DNA of 64,000 nucleotides from Pedobacter sp. JY14-1 (GCF_029269825.1 NZ_JARJHU010000009.1:601-64600); one strand, 5' to 3'. Numbered from the stretch's first letter, positions 43,628-52,696 are shown. The notes: a model not told the origin generated them from the letters alone. Program-made: numbers and translations.

Positions 43628-45256
43628 ATGCCTGTAAAAAAGATTAACATTAGCTTAAGGTGCTTCTTTCTAAACCTGATCGTTATTGCCGTGTGGTTTG
43701 CGGGGTGCAGGGATAAGACACAAAAGATCAGCAGGAAGGAAACCGTAACCCGCAACTGGGATCAGACTATTAAAGGAAACTTCAGCGAACAGAAAGACCT
43801 ACTCCTGGACAGTGCCAGGATAGCTATCTTTCTGGAGAAATATCCTGTATTCAATACAGATACCTCCGGTATCAGGGAATTCTACCAGGAACGTAAATAT
43901 GCATACGCCTGGTTTGAGGGCGATACCCTGATCGAACAGGCAGGTAACCTGATCAACAGGGTAACCAATATCGGAGCCGAGGGGATCAGCAAGTCTATCC
44001 CTTACCGGAAGCAACTTGATTCCCTGAGACAGGAGGTATCAGTCGGGAAGAAGGTTGCCGATCCAGAACTGGAGCTGATGCTTACTGCCCAGTACTTTGT
44101 TTTTTCAAGGTATGCCTGGGATGGTGCCGATCCGGATATCAGTAAGAAGGCAAGCTGGTTTCTGCCAAGAAAGAAGGTGTCTTATCAGGCTTATCTTGAT
44201 AGTATGCTAAGGAAACCGGCAGATGAGTTCTTTACGGGAGGGCCAGTATACCGTCAGTACAATTTGCTGAGATCTTATTTATCAAAATACAGGGACCTGA
44301 ATGCAAGGGAAGACTGGACCAAATTGGCTGCCGAAGATCTGGTAAAACCAGGAAGCAATGCCGATCTCGTTAAAAAGGTAAGACAACGATTATTTCTTCT
44401 CGGGGATTTTAAGGGCGACACGACGGGTACTTTATATGATGATACGCTGTTGCTGGCGGTAAAACAATTTCAGGAACGTCACGGGCTGGAAAATAACGGA
44501 ACTATAGGAAAGCAAACACTTTATGAACTCAATGTGAGCCCCGCCGTCAGAATTTCGCAGCTATTGGTGAATATGGAACGGAGCAGGTGGATGCCTGTGA
44601 GTTTAGAAGGCGATTATCTAGGCGTCAATATTCCGGAATACAAACTTCATGTTTATCATGCAGACAGCTTGCTGTGGAGTACCAATGTAGTCGTCGGCCA
44701 GACTATGCACCAGACTTCCGTATTTTATGGAGAAGTACAATATATCGTCTTCAGCCCTTATTGGAATGTGCCGCCAGGTATCTTGAGACAGGAGGTAATC
44801 CCGGCCATGAAACGTGACCCGAATTACCTGAGGAAACACAATATGGAGAAAACGGGTATCGAAGGAGGACTTCCTGTCATCAGGCAAAAACCGGGGCCTG
44901 AAAATTCCCTCGGACTTGTCAAATTCATGTTCCCCAATAGTTACAACATCTATCTGCATGATACGCCTTCCAAATCTCTCTTCGGCGAATCATCCAGGGC
45001 CTTCAGTCATGGATGTATCCGTGTAAGCAACCCGGCCAGGCTGGCTTCTTTTCTGCTGAAAGATACCGTACAATGGAGCGATGATAAGATCAGTGCTGCA
45101 ATGCATGCCGGTAAGGAGAGGTATGTAACCTTAAAAAAGCGTGTGCCGGTCTTTATTGCTTATTTTACGGCGTTTGTAGACCGCGACGGCCGTCTTAACT
45201 TCAGAAAGGATATTTATAAACTTGACCAGCGTTTAAGTAATCTTCTTTATTTATGA
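43628..45256 (+). CDS. L,D-transpeptidase lipoprotein (YcbB/LdtD-like)
   Basis: 542 residues. The N-terminus has a lipobox (VIAVWFAGC). The layout is that of YcbB: an N-terminal scaffold domain (EFYQERKYAYAWFEGDTLIEQAGNLI), a peptidoglycan-binding domain near residues 245-300 (VKKVRQRLFLLGDF...LLLAVKQFQERHGLENNGTIGKQTLYELN), and the YkuD catalytic domain with HDTPSKSLFGESSRAFSHGCIRVSNPARL, nucleophile Cys463. It forms 3-3 cross-links or attaches proteins to peptidoglycan. It overlaps the DUF2784 gene by 4 bases. Confidence 0.95.
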   Translation: MPVKKINISLRCFFLNLIVIAVWFAGCRDKTQKISRKETVTRNWDQTIKGNFSEQKDLLLDSARIAIFLEKYPVFNTDTSGIREFYQERKYAYAWFEGDTLIEQAGNLINRVTNIGAEGISKSIPYRKQLDSLRQEVSVGKKVADPELELMLTAQYFVFSRYAWDGADPDISKKASWFLPRKKVSYQAYLDSMLRKPADEFFTGGPVYRQYNLLRSYLSKYRDLNAREDWTKLAAEDLVKPGSNADLVKKVRQRLFLLGDFKGDTTGTLYDDTLLLAVKQFQERHGLENNGTIGKQTLYELNVSPAVRISQLLVNMERSRWMPVSLEGDYLGVNIPEYKLHVYHADSLLWSTNVVVGQTMHQTSVFYGEVQYIVFSPYWNVPPGILRQEVIPAMKRDPNYLRKHNMEKTGIEGGLPVIRQKPGPENSLGLVKFMFPNSYNIYLHDTPSKSLFGESSRAFSHGCIRVSNPARLASFLLKDTVQWSDDKISAAMHAGKERYVTLKKRVPVFIAYFTAFVDRDGRLNFRKDIYKLDQRLSNLLYL

Positions 45257-45651
45257 AAATAGCAGCAGTTCTGACAGCGTTACGTTTGCTCGACTACCTG
45301 TTAACCATAGTCCATTTACTGATCGTGGGCTTTGACCTTCTGGGCTGGATATGGCCGAAAACCAGGAAGGTACATTTCGTTGCGGTCTGTGTCACTGCAG
45401 GATGCTGGCTTATCCTCGGCATGTGGTTTGGCATCGGATATTGTCCGGTAACTGACTGGCAATGGCAACTGAAGGAACACCTTGGTGAACAAAATCTTCC
45501 CTCATCTTTTATAAAATATTTAGCCGATAAAATAACAGGCAGCAATATCAGTTCTGATCTGATTGACTGGTTCACTGCAGCAGGCTTTGCAATGGCAGTC
45601 GTACTTTCAGTTTATCTGAATTTCTTCCTTCCCAGGAAAAAATCAGTTTAA
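45253..45651 (+). CDS. DUF2784 family membrane protein
   Basis: 132 residues with four probable membrane helices. The family pattern is LTIVHLLIVGFDLLGWIWPKTRKVHF...GCWLILGMWFGIGYCPVTDWQWQLKEHLG, with the conserved CPxTxWxW after the third helix. Function unknown. It overlaps the transpeptidase stop (ATGA), so it may assist envelope work. Confidence 0.88.
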   Translation: MKIAAVLTALRLLDYLLTIVHLLIVGFDLLGWIWPKTRKVHFVAVCVTAGCWLILGMWFGIGYCPVTDWQWQLKEHLGEQNLPSSFIKYLADKITGSNISSDLIDWFTAAGFAMAVVLSVYLNFFLPRKKSV

Positions 45652-45680
45652 AAGCCCGGGCAAAAATGTCCGGGCCTTTA
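45651..45680 (+). terminator. Terminator after the transpeptidase operon
   Basis: AAAGCCCGGGC and GTCCGGGCCTTT pair around a 6-base loop with one bulge and one G-T, flanked by short A and T tracts. It lies between convergent genes. Confidence 0.8.
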
Positions 45681-45685
45681 AGACA

Positions 45686-47245
45686 TTACTTCAACCCTTC
45701 ATGCTCCAGCAAAGCAAGCCGGGAAAGCATTTCCAGGCATGCGCCTTCGTGCAGTATTTCCCAGCTGTTTTGCGTTGTACCGCCACGGAAATCACCATTG
45801 ATCAGGTTTGTAGACCGGTTACGCGCGCTGGACAACCAGGCATTGGCCATCGTTTTCTGATAAGCCCTCACGTAAGTTGCATTCCCATCCTGCTTATACA
45901 GTTCAATAAAGCCTCTGAACATGATCGCCTGGAACCAAACATGTCCAGGATCCAGAATCCTGAAAGATTCTCCAAGTGTATATGAATTGAAGGGTACGAA
46001 CCATTTTCGATACGCAGACTTTGCGATGTTTTGTGCATCGTTAAGATAAGTTTGCTCTCCAGTTATCTTATACAACAAAGCAGCCGCCTGCATCGGCTGA
46101 CCCGAATTATAACTGTATTTATCCCTGGCAATGACCAGCGCTGAATTTGGGTTGCTTTGATCTGACAAGCGCGCATTGTCCCAGTACAAATAATCTGAAG
46201 GATCCTGAAGTGTTTGTTTAACCCAGGCATACAATGATTTGGCACTGTTTAGGTAATCCTGTTCATTTGTCGCGAGGTAGAGCTTTGCCGAAAACACCGC
46301 TGCAGGAGCAGTAGAGCAGGTATTCTTCGAATTTCCATCTTCTTTCCAGTAAACGCCGCCGCCCATAACGTTGTCGGTTCCTGCCAGGATAAAATTCCAG
46401 ACCAGTTTGGCCCTGGTCAGGTATTTTACATCTTTAGTTAGCAAATAAAGATCAGTCATGTCTATGCCTACCCATATATTGTCATCATAATAACGCTCGT
46501 CGCCAGCACCGGGATATACAGCATAAGCTTCCCTTTTACCATTCCGGGTATTCCTGAACTGGTCGATACCCTTAAGTAACCTGTCATCATAGATCCTTGC
46601 AATCTTATCTTTATAAACAGGATATGCTTCAGCGGCTTCCTTAAGCGCTGCATAACCGGAAAAAGCTCCTCCATGTCCCCATATAACTGCTGCTCCGTCC
46701 CAGTAACCATCTGTAAAAGGATAGTTTGAAGTCCAAATGTCCCTTGCCTTGCCATCCAGGTATAATTTTACTAATGCCGTCATTAATGTATCTGCCCTTT
46801 TCAAAAATACCGGTGTCATATCTGGGGCAACAGGAGAATATGGAGTTGCCTGCATCGTAACAGGCTCAGACCGGTAGCCGGCACTGTTGATGGTGACTAC
46901 ACTAATCGTATATTTTTCATGGCCAGGAACCATGATGTTCATTTTCATCTCTGCATTTTTAGCTGCATTCACCACTATTGGATTTGGGGAAGATTTTGCG
47001 CTTCCCTGTGCTACCGGGCTAAAGGAAACCTCAGCTTTGATCAATGCGTCGTCATCCGGATTTTTCCAGCTTACCTCAAGCTCATTTTCCTCCGTCGTTG
47101 GAACAACCTTCAGATAAATGACCTGCTTGACTGACTTTCCTACACCGTCTTGCGACAGTTCAACCTCCTTACTTTTTTTACAACTGGTCAATACAACTGT
47201 AAAGGCAAGGCACGATAATAATATGATATATGTTATTTTTTTCAT
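45686..47245 (-). CDS. GH76 alpha-1,6-mannanase lipoprotein
   Basis: 519 residues. Lipobox after a signal peptide (LSCLAFTVVLTSCKK). Residues about 35-135 are a fibronectin-like (DUF4998-type) domain with VVPTTEENELEVSWKNPDDDALIKAEVSF. The rest is an (alpha/alpha)6 barrel; GDERYYDDNIWVGIDMTDLYLLTKD carries the catalytic Asp-Asp pair of GH76. Such enzymes cut the alpha-1,6-mannan backbone of fungal mannan or bacterial mannosides at the cell surface. It follows a lectin-like lipoprotein gene by 44 bases, as in a mannan utilisation locus, but no SusC/SusD genes are near. Confidence 0.9.
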   Translation of the reverse strand: MKKITYIILLSCLAFTVVLTSCKKSKEVELSQDGVGKSVKQVIYLKVVPTTEENELEVSWKNPDDDALIKAEVSFSPVAQGSAKSSPNPIVVNAAKNAEMKMNIMVPGHEKYTISVVTINSAGYRSEPVTMQATPYSPVAPDMTPVFLKRADTLMTALVKLYLDGKARDIWTSNYPFTDGYWDGAAVIWGHGGAFSGYAALKEAAEAYPVYKDKIARIYDDRLLKGIDQFRNTRNGKREAYAVYPGAGDERYYDDNIWVGIDMTDLYLLTKDVKYLTRAKLVWNFILAGTDNVMGGGVYWKEDGNSKNTCSTAPAAVFSAKLYLATNEQDYLNSAKSLYAWVKQTLQDPSDYLYWDNARLSDQSNPNSALVIARDKYSYNSGQPMQAAALLYKITGEQTYLNDAQNIAKSAYRKWFVPFNSYTLGESFRILDPGHVWFQAIMFRGFIELYKQDGNATYVRAYQKTMANAWLSSARNRSTNLINGDFRGGTTQNSWEILHEGACLEMLSRLALLEHEGLK

Positions 47246-47289
47246 TTTAAGGATCTTAAGTTTATGGTTTGCGCAATAATAGATACAGA

Positions 47290-48879
47290 TTAATCAGGAC
47301 ATCCTTTACTTACGAACACGAGTTTGGGTACTTTGACCTGATCATAATTATTGCCCGATTTTGCATTGGCAAGGATCAGGTTGGTTTCGTATTTTCCACC
47401 ATTGCTGTCCTGGATGTATCCTGTTTCGGTACCGGCAGAGAAATCCCACCGGGCAAGCAGGCCGTTATTATTCTGTCCCGAAAGCCCACACATATTATCT
47501 TTGATCTGCTGGGCAGTACGTGCGACAGTCCATACCCTGGCTTCTGAGACTGTTCCCCTCATGGCCCGAAAATCCTGTCCAAAAGCTCGGCCTATTTCAA
47601 ACCTGTTGCCATCGGCGCTGGAAGTCAGGTCTACTGTTGTATGAGTCTCATCTTGTCTTGCAATAACCAGTACATCCTGTATACCATTGATGTATAGCTT
47701 ATATTTTTCCCTTATATCCTGCTGGTCGCAATCGACAACCAAGGTAATATTCATCCATTCGTTCAGTTTGAAGCTGGTAGTGCTCTCCAGCATGATCTTA
47801 TCACCAAGACCGGCAATCTGTATCGGGTGGGTGTCTTTATAGTCATCATTTTTTCCCCGGATAATCAGTTTTCCTTCTAGTCCCATAAAGGTCTGAAGAC
47901 CCCGGTAACCATCAATTTTACAGGTCATCTCGAAGGTAACCTTCTTTAGCCTCTTTACCGACTGGTCAACAATACCTATATCTGTAAAATTTGCATAGCC
48001 AAAATACTGATCGCTGAAGTTCATGGCATATGCCGGACCTTCTACAATAACATTTACAGTAGTTTTCTGGTCTTTATTATCAATAATGTCTACGGTTGTA
48101 GCACCATTTATCTTTCCCTTGATGGTGACTATATTACCATTTACCACAGCCTTAGCTACCAAAGGGTTTGCAACTATAGCCCGGTAACCTCCGTTACCTC
48201 CGGTAATGGTTACTTGCCCGGTCCCCTGAACAGCCGCAAGCTTAACCGAAGACTTATCCGTGACGACTCCTGCAGGCGAAGTCACGGAGATAATCAGAAT
48301 AGCATCCTTTCCCTTAACATCAGATACCTTAATTTTCGCTGTTCCTGCTTTAAGCGCCTTTACGGTAAATTTACCATAAGTTTCCAGCTTTGCTGCATCA
48401 ATATGCACGATATCAGCGGCATTGTCCAGCAGTTTGGTTTTATATCCAAAATTCCCCGTTTTAACTGAGATGGTCGCCTCATTTTTTCCCGGTACGCCGG
48501 CTTCAAGCACTAGCTCATTACTATTCAACGTAAGTTCAAGCAATTTCGTAACAGAAACATCAATAGTTGCACGTTTGAACATCTTATCTGTTACTACGAT
48601 CACTGCATTTGCCCTGTCTTCCCTTGTCGTCGCCTTGATGGTAATTACGTTCCCTGATACATTAGCCTGTGCTACCTGATCATTGGAAGATACTACAGTA
48701 TAATCTCCGTTTCCGGTTTCAATTGTGACGTTCAGGCTATTATCCGGAGTAAGAGAGATCCCGGTCTGTTCGAGCTTCAGTTCTACGATGTTAAATTCCG
48801 GGTCTTTCTTCGAGCAGCCCTGAATGATCAGCAACTGAAAGACCATAAATAAGAATAGGATATGATTCTTTTTTAGCAT
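47290..48879 (-). CDS. Surface lipoprotein with Ig-like repeats and LamG-type lectin domain
   Basis: 529 residues. Signal peptide with lipobox LIIQGCSKKD. Residues about 30-285 hold three Ig-like repeats of 80-85 residues, each with a G-N-[GF]-[DG]-Y motif near its start (GNGDYTVVSS, GNFGYKTKLL, GNGGYRAIVA). Residues about 290-515 are a concanavalin A-like (LamG) jelly roll, e.g. VTFEMTCKIDGYRGLQTFMGLEG, LNEWMNITLVVDCD, VSEARVWTVARTAQQIKDNMCG. It probably binds glycan at the cell surface and feeds the GH76 enzyme encoded next. Role inferred from context. Confidence 0.85.
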   Translation of the reverse strand: MLKKNHILFLFMVFQLLIIQGCSKKDPEFNIVELKLEQTGISLTPDNSLNVTIETGNGDYTVVSSNDQVAQANVSGNVITIKATTREDRANAVIVVTDKMFKRATIDVSVTKLLELTLNSNELVLEAGVPGKNEATISVKTGNFGYKTKLLDNAADIVHIDAAKLETYGKFTVKALKAGTAKIKVSDVKGKDAILIISVTSPAGVVTDKSSVKLAAVQGTGQVTITGGNGGYRAIVANPLVAKAVVNGNIVTIKGKINGATTVDIIDNKDQKTTVNVIVEGPAYAMNFSDQYFGYANFTDIGIVDQSVKRLKKVTFEMTCKIDGYRGLQTFMGLEGKLIIRGKNDDYKDTHPIQIAGLGDKIMLESTTSFKLNEWMNITLVVDCDQQDIREKYKLYINGIQDVLVIARQDETHTTVDLTSSADGNRFEIGRAFGQDFRAMRGTVSEARVWTVARTAQQIKDNMCGLSGQNNNGLLARWDFSAGTETGYIQDSNGGKYETNLILANAKSGNNYDQVKVPKLVFVSKGCPD

Positions 48880-49061
48880 AAAAATGGTTGGTTATTTGGT
48901 TAATGGTGGTTAATTCAGGGAAAGCTAATGGCCAGTGAAAGCCAGCAGGCAGAGATCGTTCATCAGGGATTTAATATTTGGTTTAGCCTAAAGTACATAT
49001 TGGGCATCAGGTATGCAAATAATTTGATAAAACGTTTTACTACTGTTTAATTGCACAGAAT

Positions 49062-49092
49062 TTTGAACGATTGTTCAATTGGACTAATTTTG
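49062..49092 (+). promoter_or_regulatory. Promoter of CoiA-like gene with palindromic operator
   Basis: TTTG (49062-49065), a 19-base spacer and TAATTTTG (49085-49092) form an ideal Bacteroidota promoter 20 bases before the ATG. Inside it, TTGAACGATTGTTCAA (49063-49078) is a 6-pair palindrome overlapping the -33 box. Its core GAAC-N4-GTTC equals the LexA (DinR) box known from Gram-positive bacteria. A repressor bound here would block the polymerase. Confidence 0.7.
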
Positions 49093-49111
49093 TTCCATCT
49101 CTTTGTAAACC

Positions 49112-49729
49112 ATGAATACGGACCTAAGCTTATTCCTAAAGGGAGAAACTCCCTGGCACCGCGACTGGAAGAAGGCTTTTCCCGAGGGCTTCAGGGAGGT
49201 CAGCTTTGCAGATGAGCTTCAGGGAGGATTTCACCGTGCGGATGTCTATACCTTGTGCGGAACAGCGATAGAGTTTCAGAATTCTCCGATTACACTGGAA
49301 GAACTCAGGAGCAGGGAGGCATTTTATCCTAAACTCATCTGGGTACTCAATGGTAAGAAATTCAAAGGGTTTAGGATACTTAAACATTTACCCGACGTAG
49401 ATGATCCAAAGCTGTCAGCGTATGATTTTTCCCATAGTGACCATTTGGCCGTGTACCGGACGTCCGAACTCCGGGACGGCTCAACCAGACGGCTCAGTTT
49501 CCATCATCCGGAATTGTGTTCGATACCAATGACCACCTGCTATTATTCATTTTGCTGGAAACATCCGCACAGGGTATGGTATGAGGCCAGGTGCCCTATT
49601 GTTGTCGATCTAGGGGGACATTTTCTATATTATTTAAAACAACGCACGCAGATATCCGGAAACTATCCCTATCTGCACATGATTACCCGCAAATCTTTTA
49701 TCCAGAAATATACGGCCGGTACGCTTTAA
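49112..49729 (+). CDS. CoiA-like nuclease, short form
   Basis: 205 residues. WHRDWKKAFPEGFREVSFADELQGGFHRADVYTLCGTAIEFQNSPITLEELRSREAFYPKLIWVLNG matches the core of competence CoiA-like proteins, a PD-(D/E)XK nuclease fold with Asp44 and Glu54-x-Gln56 as probable metal ligands. The N-terminal zinc-ribbon found in longer members is missing; the promoter 20 bases upstream shows this is a true short start. The C-terminal half is not recognised. It may process DNA during uptake or repair. The operator-like palindrome suggests damage-linked control. Confidence 0.78.
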   Translation: MNTDLSLFLKGETPWHRDWKKAFPEGFREVSFADELQGGFHRADVYTLCGTAIEFQNSPITLEELRSREAFYPKLIWVLNGKKFKGFRILKHLPDVDDPKLSAYDFSHSDHLAVYRTSELRDGSTRRLSFHHPELCSIPMTTCYYSFCWKHPHRVWYEARCPIVVDLGGHFLYYLKQRTQISGNYPYLHMITRKSFIQKYTAGTL

Positions 49730-49946
49730 GTTCGCCCGCTGTAAAAGTCCGGTAAAATTCATAGCTTAGTTCAGCCACCGCACAGCTACTGTATGTAATA
49801 TCGGTAACATTGCATACGCGCTCAAACGTTCGCTTAAATGGGATCCGGTTAAAGGAAGATTTAACGATAAGGAAGCAAACTTTTTGTTGAGCAGGAAGTT
49901 ACGAAAGGAATGGAGTATATAGTGATCAGCCAAAAAATATAAAAAC

Positions 49947-51011
49947 ATGAAAAGAAGAAGATTCCTGCAAATTAGTTCCGGCCTCGCGGTCGGCGGGCTC
50001 CTCGCCCCGGCAGTCGCGTCAGCCGGTATGGTCTTTAGTCCTGCCAACAAACTACCCCGATGGAGAGGCTTCAACCTTCTCGAGAAATTTAACGGTGATG
50101 TGAACCAGCCATTCAAAGAAGCCGATTTCAGGATGATGAAGGAATGGGAGTTTGATTTTGCAAGATTACCGATGTCTTATCATTGCTGGTCAAAGCCGTC
50201 TGACTGGTTGAAAATGGACGAGTCCGTACTTAAAGAAATTGACCAGGCGATCGCTTACGGAGATAAATATAAAATACATGTAAACCTCAATTTACACAGA
50301 GTACCAGGTTATTGTGTTAATCCTCCGGAAGAACCATTTAATTTATGGAAGGATGAAAAAGCACTGGAAGCTGCTGCCTTTCACTGGCAGCACTTTGCCA
50401 GAAGGTATAAAGGTATCAGCAGTAAAAAACTAAGTTTCGACCTGATCAACGAGCCTTCAAAAGTAGATGAACAGGATTACCTGCGTGTCATCAACCGTAT
50501 CGCCGAAACCATCCGTAAAGAAGACCCATCCAGGCTGATCATTATTGACGGGCTCCAATACGGTACCCAACCTGTACCCGGTGCCATCAAACTCAATGTC
50601 GGGCAAAGCACAAGGGGCTATGCACCTATGCAGGTGAGCCATTACAAGGCCAACTGGGTAAATGCGGACTGGGCTGAACCAACCTGGCCATTGTACCCGA
50701 ATGGAAATGACCGTTGGGACAAAGAACGTCTGAAGCGGGAGATCTTTAATCCATGGAAGGAAATTCAGGGCCAGGGAGCTGGTGTGCATGTAGGAGAGTG
50801 GGGAGCCTATCACTACACACCTCATGAAGTTGCTTTGTCATGGATGAAGGACAATCTTGAGATCTTCAGGGAAAATGGTTGGGGCTGGTCACTTTGGAAT
50901 TTCAGGGGAACTTTTGGAATACTGGACAGCGAACGGACAGACGTTGATTACGAAGATTATCAGGGGCACCGGCTCGATCGTAAAATGCTTAGCTTGCTGC
51001 AGCAGTTCTAA
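49947..51011 (+). CDS. GH5 glycoside hydrolase (cellulase family), Tat-exported
   Basis: 354 residues. MKRRRFLQISSGLAVGGLLAPAVASA is a good twin-arginine signal (RRRFLQ). GH5 motifs: RGFNLLEKFNG, FARLPMSYHCW, VNLNLHRVPGYC, LSFDLINEPSKV with acid/base Glu169, and GVHVGEWGAYH with nucleophile Glu284. It is likely an endo-beta-glucanase or related beta-glycanase. It stands alone; the convergent sigma-factor gene overlaps its end by 4 bases. Confidence 0.92.
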   Translation: MKRRRFLQISSGLAVGGLLAPAVASAGMVFSPANKLPRWRGFNLLEKFNGDVNQPFKEADFRMMKEWEFDFARLPMSYHCWSKPSDWLKMDESVLKEIDQAIAYGDKYKIHVNLNLHRVPGYCVNPPEEPFNLWKDEKALEAAAFHWQHFARRYKGISSKKLSFDLINEPSKVDEQDYLRVINRIAETIRKEDPSRLIIIDGLQYGTQPVPGAIKLNVGQSTRGYAPMQVSHYKANWVNADWAEPTWPLYPNGNDRWDKERLKREIFNPWKEIQGQGAGVHVGEWGAYHYTPHEVALSWMKDNLEIFRENGWGWSLWNFRGTFGILDSERTDVDYEDYQGHRLDRKMLSLLQQF

Positions 51012-52246
51012 CGGGAAGTGACCGCTTTTATGTTCTTTAATATCAGTTGCCTGTCGTTATTGCTCCTGGCAATGCCCAACGCCTTTTTAAAATGTGCTAT
51101 TGCCAGGTCATTGTCCATTCCAGTATAAAGATGGCCAAGCAAGGTGTGATAGAAGTGATTGTCCGTAAGACCTAGTTTTTCCGCTTCTGCGATCGCTTCT
51201 TCGTTACCTCTAGCTTTGCCCAGCGCAAAGGTCCTGTTTAATGCGGCAACAGGTGAATATTCCAGGATCAGTAGCTGATTGTACAGCTGAAGGATGTTTT
51301 CCCATTTTTCGCGGGTGTCCTGTTTCTGCGTGTGCCAGTAGGCGATACCGGCTTCCAGATGATATTTGCTCAGTTGCTCTCCCGACGCAGCCTGGCCGAG
51401 AAAATAAGCGCCTTTTTCAACTAAGGCCATGTCCCAGAGCGATTCATCCTGATCCTGATACAATATCAGCTCACCTTGCTCATTCGTCCTCGCCTCGAAC
51501 CGGGATGCATGAAAGCACATAAGTGAAAGCAATGCATTCACTTCCGGCCCGTTGGTCCGCTCATGGCTAACCAGCAAATAAGCCAGCCGCATCGCTTCCT
51601 GGCAGAAATCCTTTCTCAGAGTTACATGCTGTGAAGCTGAGTAATAACCTTCAGAAAACAACAGGTACAATGTTGTAAGCACTGCTTTTTTCCGGTCGGC
51701 TATCTGTTGTTTTCCCGGCGGTTCGACCTTGATCCCCGCTTCCTTCAGCTTCAGTTTCCCGCGCTGTATCCGTTTATAGATCACTTCCCTGCCGGACAGG
51801 AATGCATCGGCAATTTCCTGTATGTCAAAGCCGCACAATAAATTCAGTGCCAGGGCTACCTGGACATCAACAGAGTTAACAGGATCGCAGACTACAAATA
51901 TCATTGCCAGCTGGCTGTCACTAATGTTCTTTTCAGACAGATCAATCTCCACCATGTCTTCATAAAGGGGCTGTCCGGCCTTGAATTCCGGAGTCAGTTT
52001 CTGTTCAAATAGCGAATGACGCTTAAGCAGATTCCTGGTCTTGTTTTTCGCTACGGTAAACAGCCATGCGGCTGGGTTTTCAGGAATACCCCTGAGCTCC
52101 CAGTGCTCTGAAGCAGCCAGAAAAGTTTCACTAACGATGTCCTCTGCATTTTCAATATGCTTGATACCAAAACGGTGGCATAATACCGAAACAATCTTGT
52201 TGTATTCCGACCTGAAAAGCTGTTGTAATAATCCGTTATTGTCCAT
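51008..52246 (-). CDS. ECF sigma factor with C-terminal TPR-like extension (ECF42-like)
   Basis: 412 residues from ATG 52246 (MDNNGLLQQLFRSEYNKIVSVLCHRFG). The sigma-2 region is ENAEDIVSETFLAASEHWELRGIPENPAAWLFTVAKNKTRNLLKR and sigma-4 is VQVALALNLLCGFDIQEIADAFLSGREVIYKRIQRGKLKLKEAGI. About 230 residues follow with DUF6596 helical repeats (VLTTLYLLFSEGYY, ALMCFHASRFEAR, YHLEAGIAYWHT, NRTFALGKARG). ECF42 sigma factors have this extension, which replaces an anti-sigma factor, and are usually beside YCII/DGPF genes, as here. The ATG directly follows a terminator T tract. Confidence 0.92.
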   Translation of the reverse strand: MDNNGLLQQLFRSEYNKIVSVLCHRFGIKHIENAEDIVSETFLAASEHWELRGIPENPAAWLFTVAKNKTRNLLKRHSLFEQKLTPEFKAGQPLYEDMVEIDLSEKNISDSQLAMIFVVCDPVNSVDVQVALALNLLCGFDIQEIADAFLSGREVIYKRIQRGKLKLKEAGIKVEPPGKQQIADRKKAVLTTLYLLFSEGYYSASQHVTLRKDFCQEAMRLAYLLVSHERTNGPEVNALLSLMCFHASRFEARTNEQGELILYQDQDESLWDMALVEKGAYFLGQAASGEQLSKYHLEAGIAYWHTQKQDTREKWENILQLYNQLLILEYSPVAALNRTFALGKARGNEEAIAEAEKLGLTDNHFYHTLLGHLYTGMDNDLAIAHFKKALGIARSNNDRQLILKNIKAVTSR

Positions 52247-52284
52247 AAAAAAATGCCATGTAAATATACACGGCATTTTTTTTT
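52247..52284 (-). terminator. Terminator-like hairpin abutting the sigma-factor ATG
   Basis: On the minus strand, ATGCCGTG and CATGGCAT pair (one mismatch) around a short loop and are followed by T7, after which the sigma-factor ATG begins with no gap. It would end the YCII transcript or act as an attenuator before the sigma gene. Confidence 0.75.
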
Positions 52285-52296
52285 ATGACCATAGCC

Positions 52297-52653
52297 TCAG
52301 ACCAGATCCAAAGCCTGGAAACCCTGCCGGATCTCTACGGTGCCACCGACACTCAGAATCGGACAGCCCCTGGCAATTTCCACAACCTCATCATAGCTGT
52401 CTGCCTTAATGATGACCAGGCCACCGATCGACTCCTTGATTTCCGCATAGGGTCCGTCTGTGACGCTATGGTCCGGTTTCAGGACCCGCCCACCTGAATC
52501 CCAACGCTGTAAAGGCCGTGAAAGCTTGTTTTGGGCTGCCAGGCTGCCCAGCCAATCCTGCCACTGCAAAATATGTTTCTTGTACTGAGCTTCACTGGGT
52601 TGTACTTCGGGAGTGACAAAGTCCCTTCTGAAAATCATTAAAAAATCACTCAT
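52297..52653 (-). CDS. YCII-related (DGPF) protein
   Basis: 118 residues: MSDFLMIFRRDFVTPEVQPSEAQYKKHILQWQDWLGSLAAQNKLSRPLQRWDSGGRVLKPDHSVTDGPYAEIKESIGGLVIIKADSYDEVVEIARGCPILSVGGTVEIR. The VTDGPYAEIKE and GCPIL patterns are typical of the YCII/DGPF family, ferredoxin-like dimers of unknown activity that go with ECF42 sigma factors. It is likely a target or partner of the downstream sigma factor. Confidence 0.92.
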   Translation of the reverse strand: MSDFLMIFRRDFVTPEVQPSEAQYKKHILQWQDWLGSLAAQNKLSRPLQRWDSGGRVLKPDHSVTDGPYAEIKESIGGLVIIKADSYDEVVEIARGCPILSVGGTVEIRQGFQALDLV

Positions 52654-52696
52654 TTTTAAATAATTGATGTTTTAAATATAGACCAAACTGTTATTG

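Noticed and set aside
52247-52276. Upstream in-frame ATG of the sigma factor at 52276
   Set aside because: It lies within the hairpin and would add ten residues (MPCIFTWHFF) not seen at the start of this sigma family; ATG 52246 fits better.
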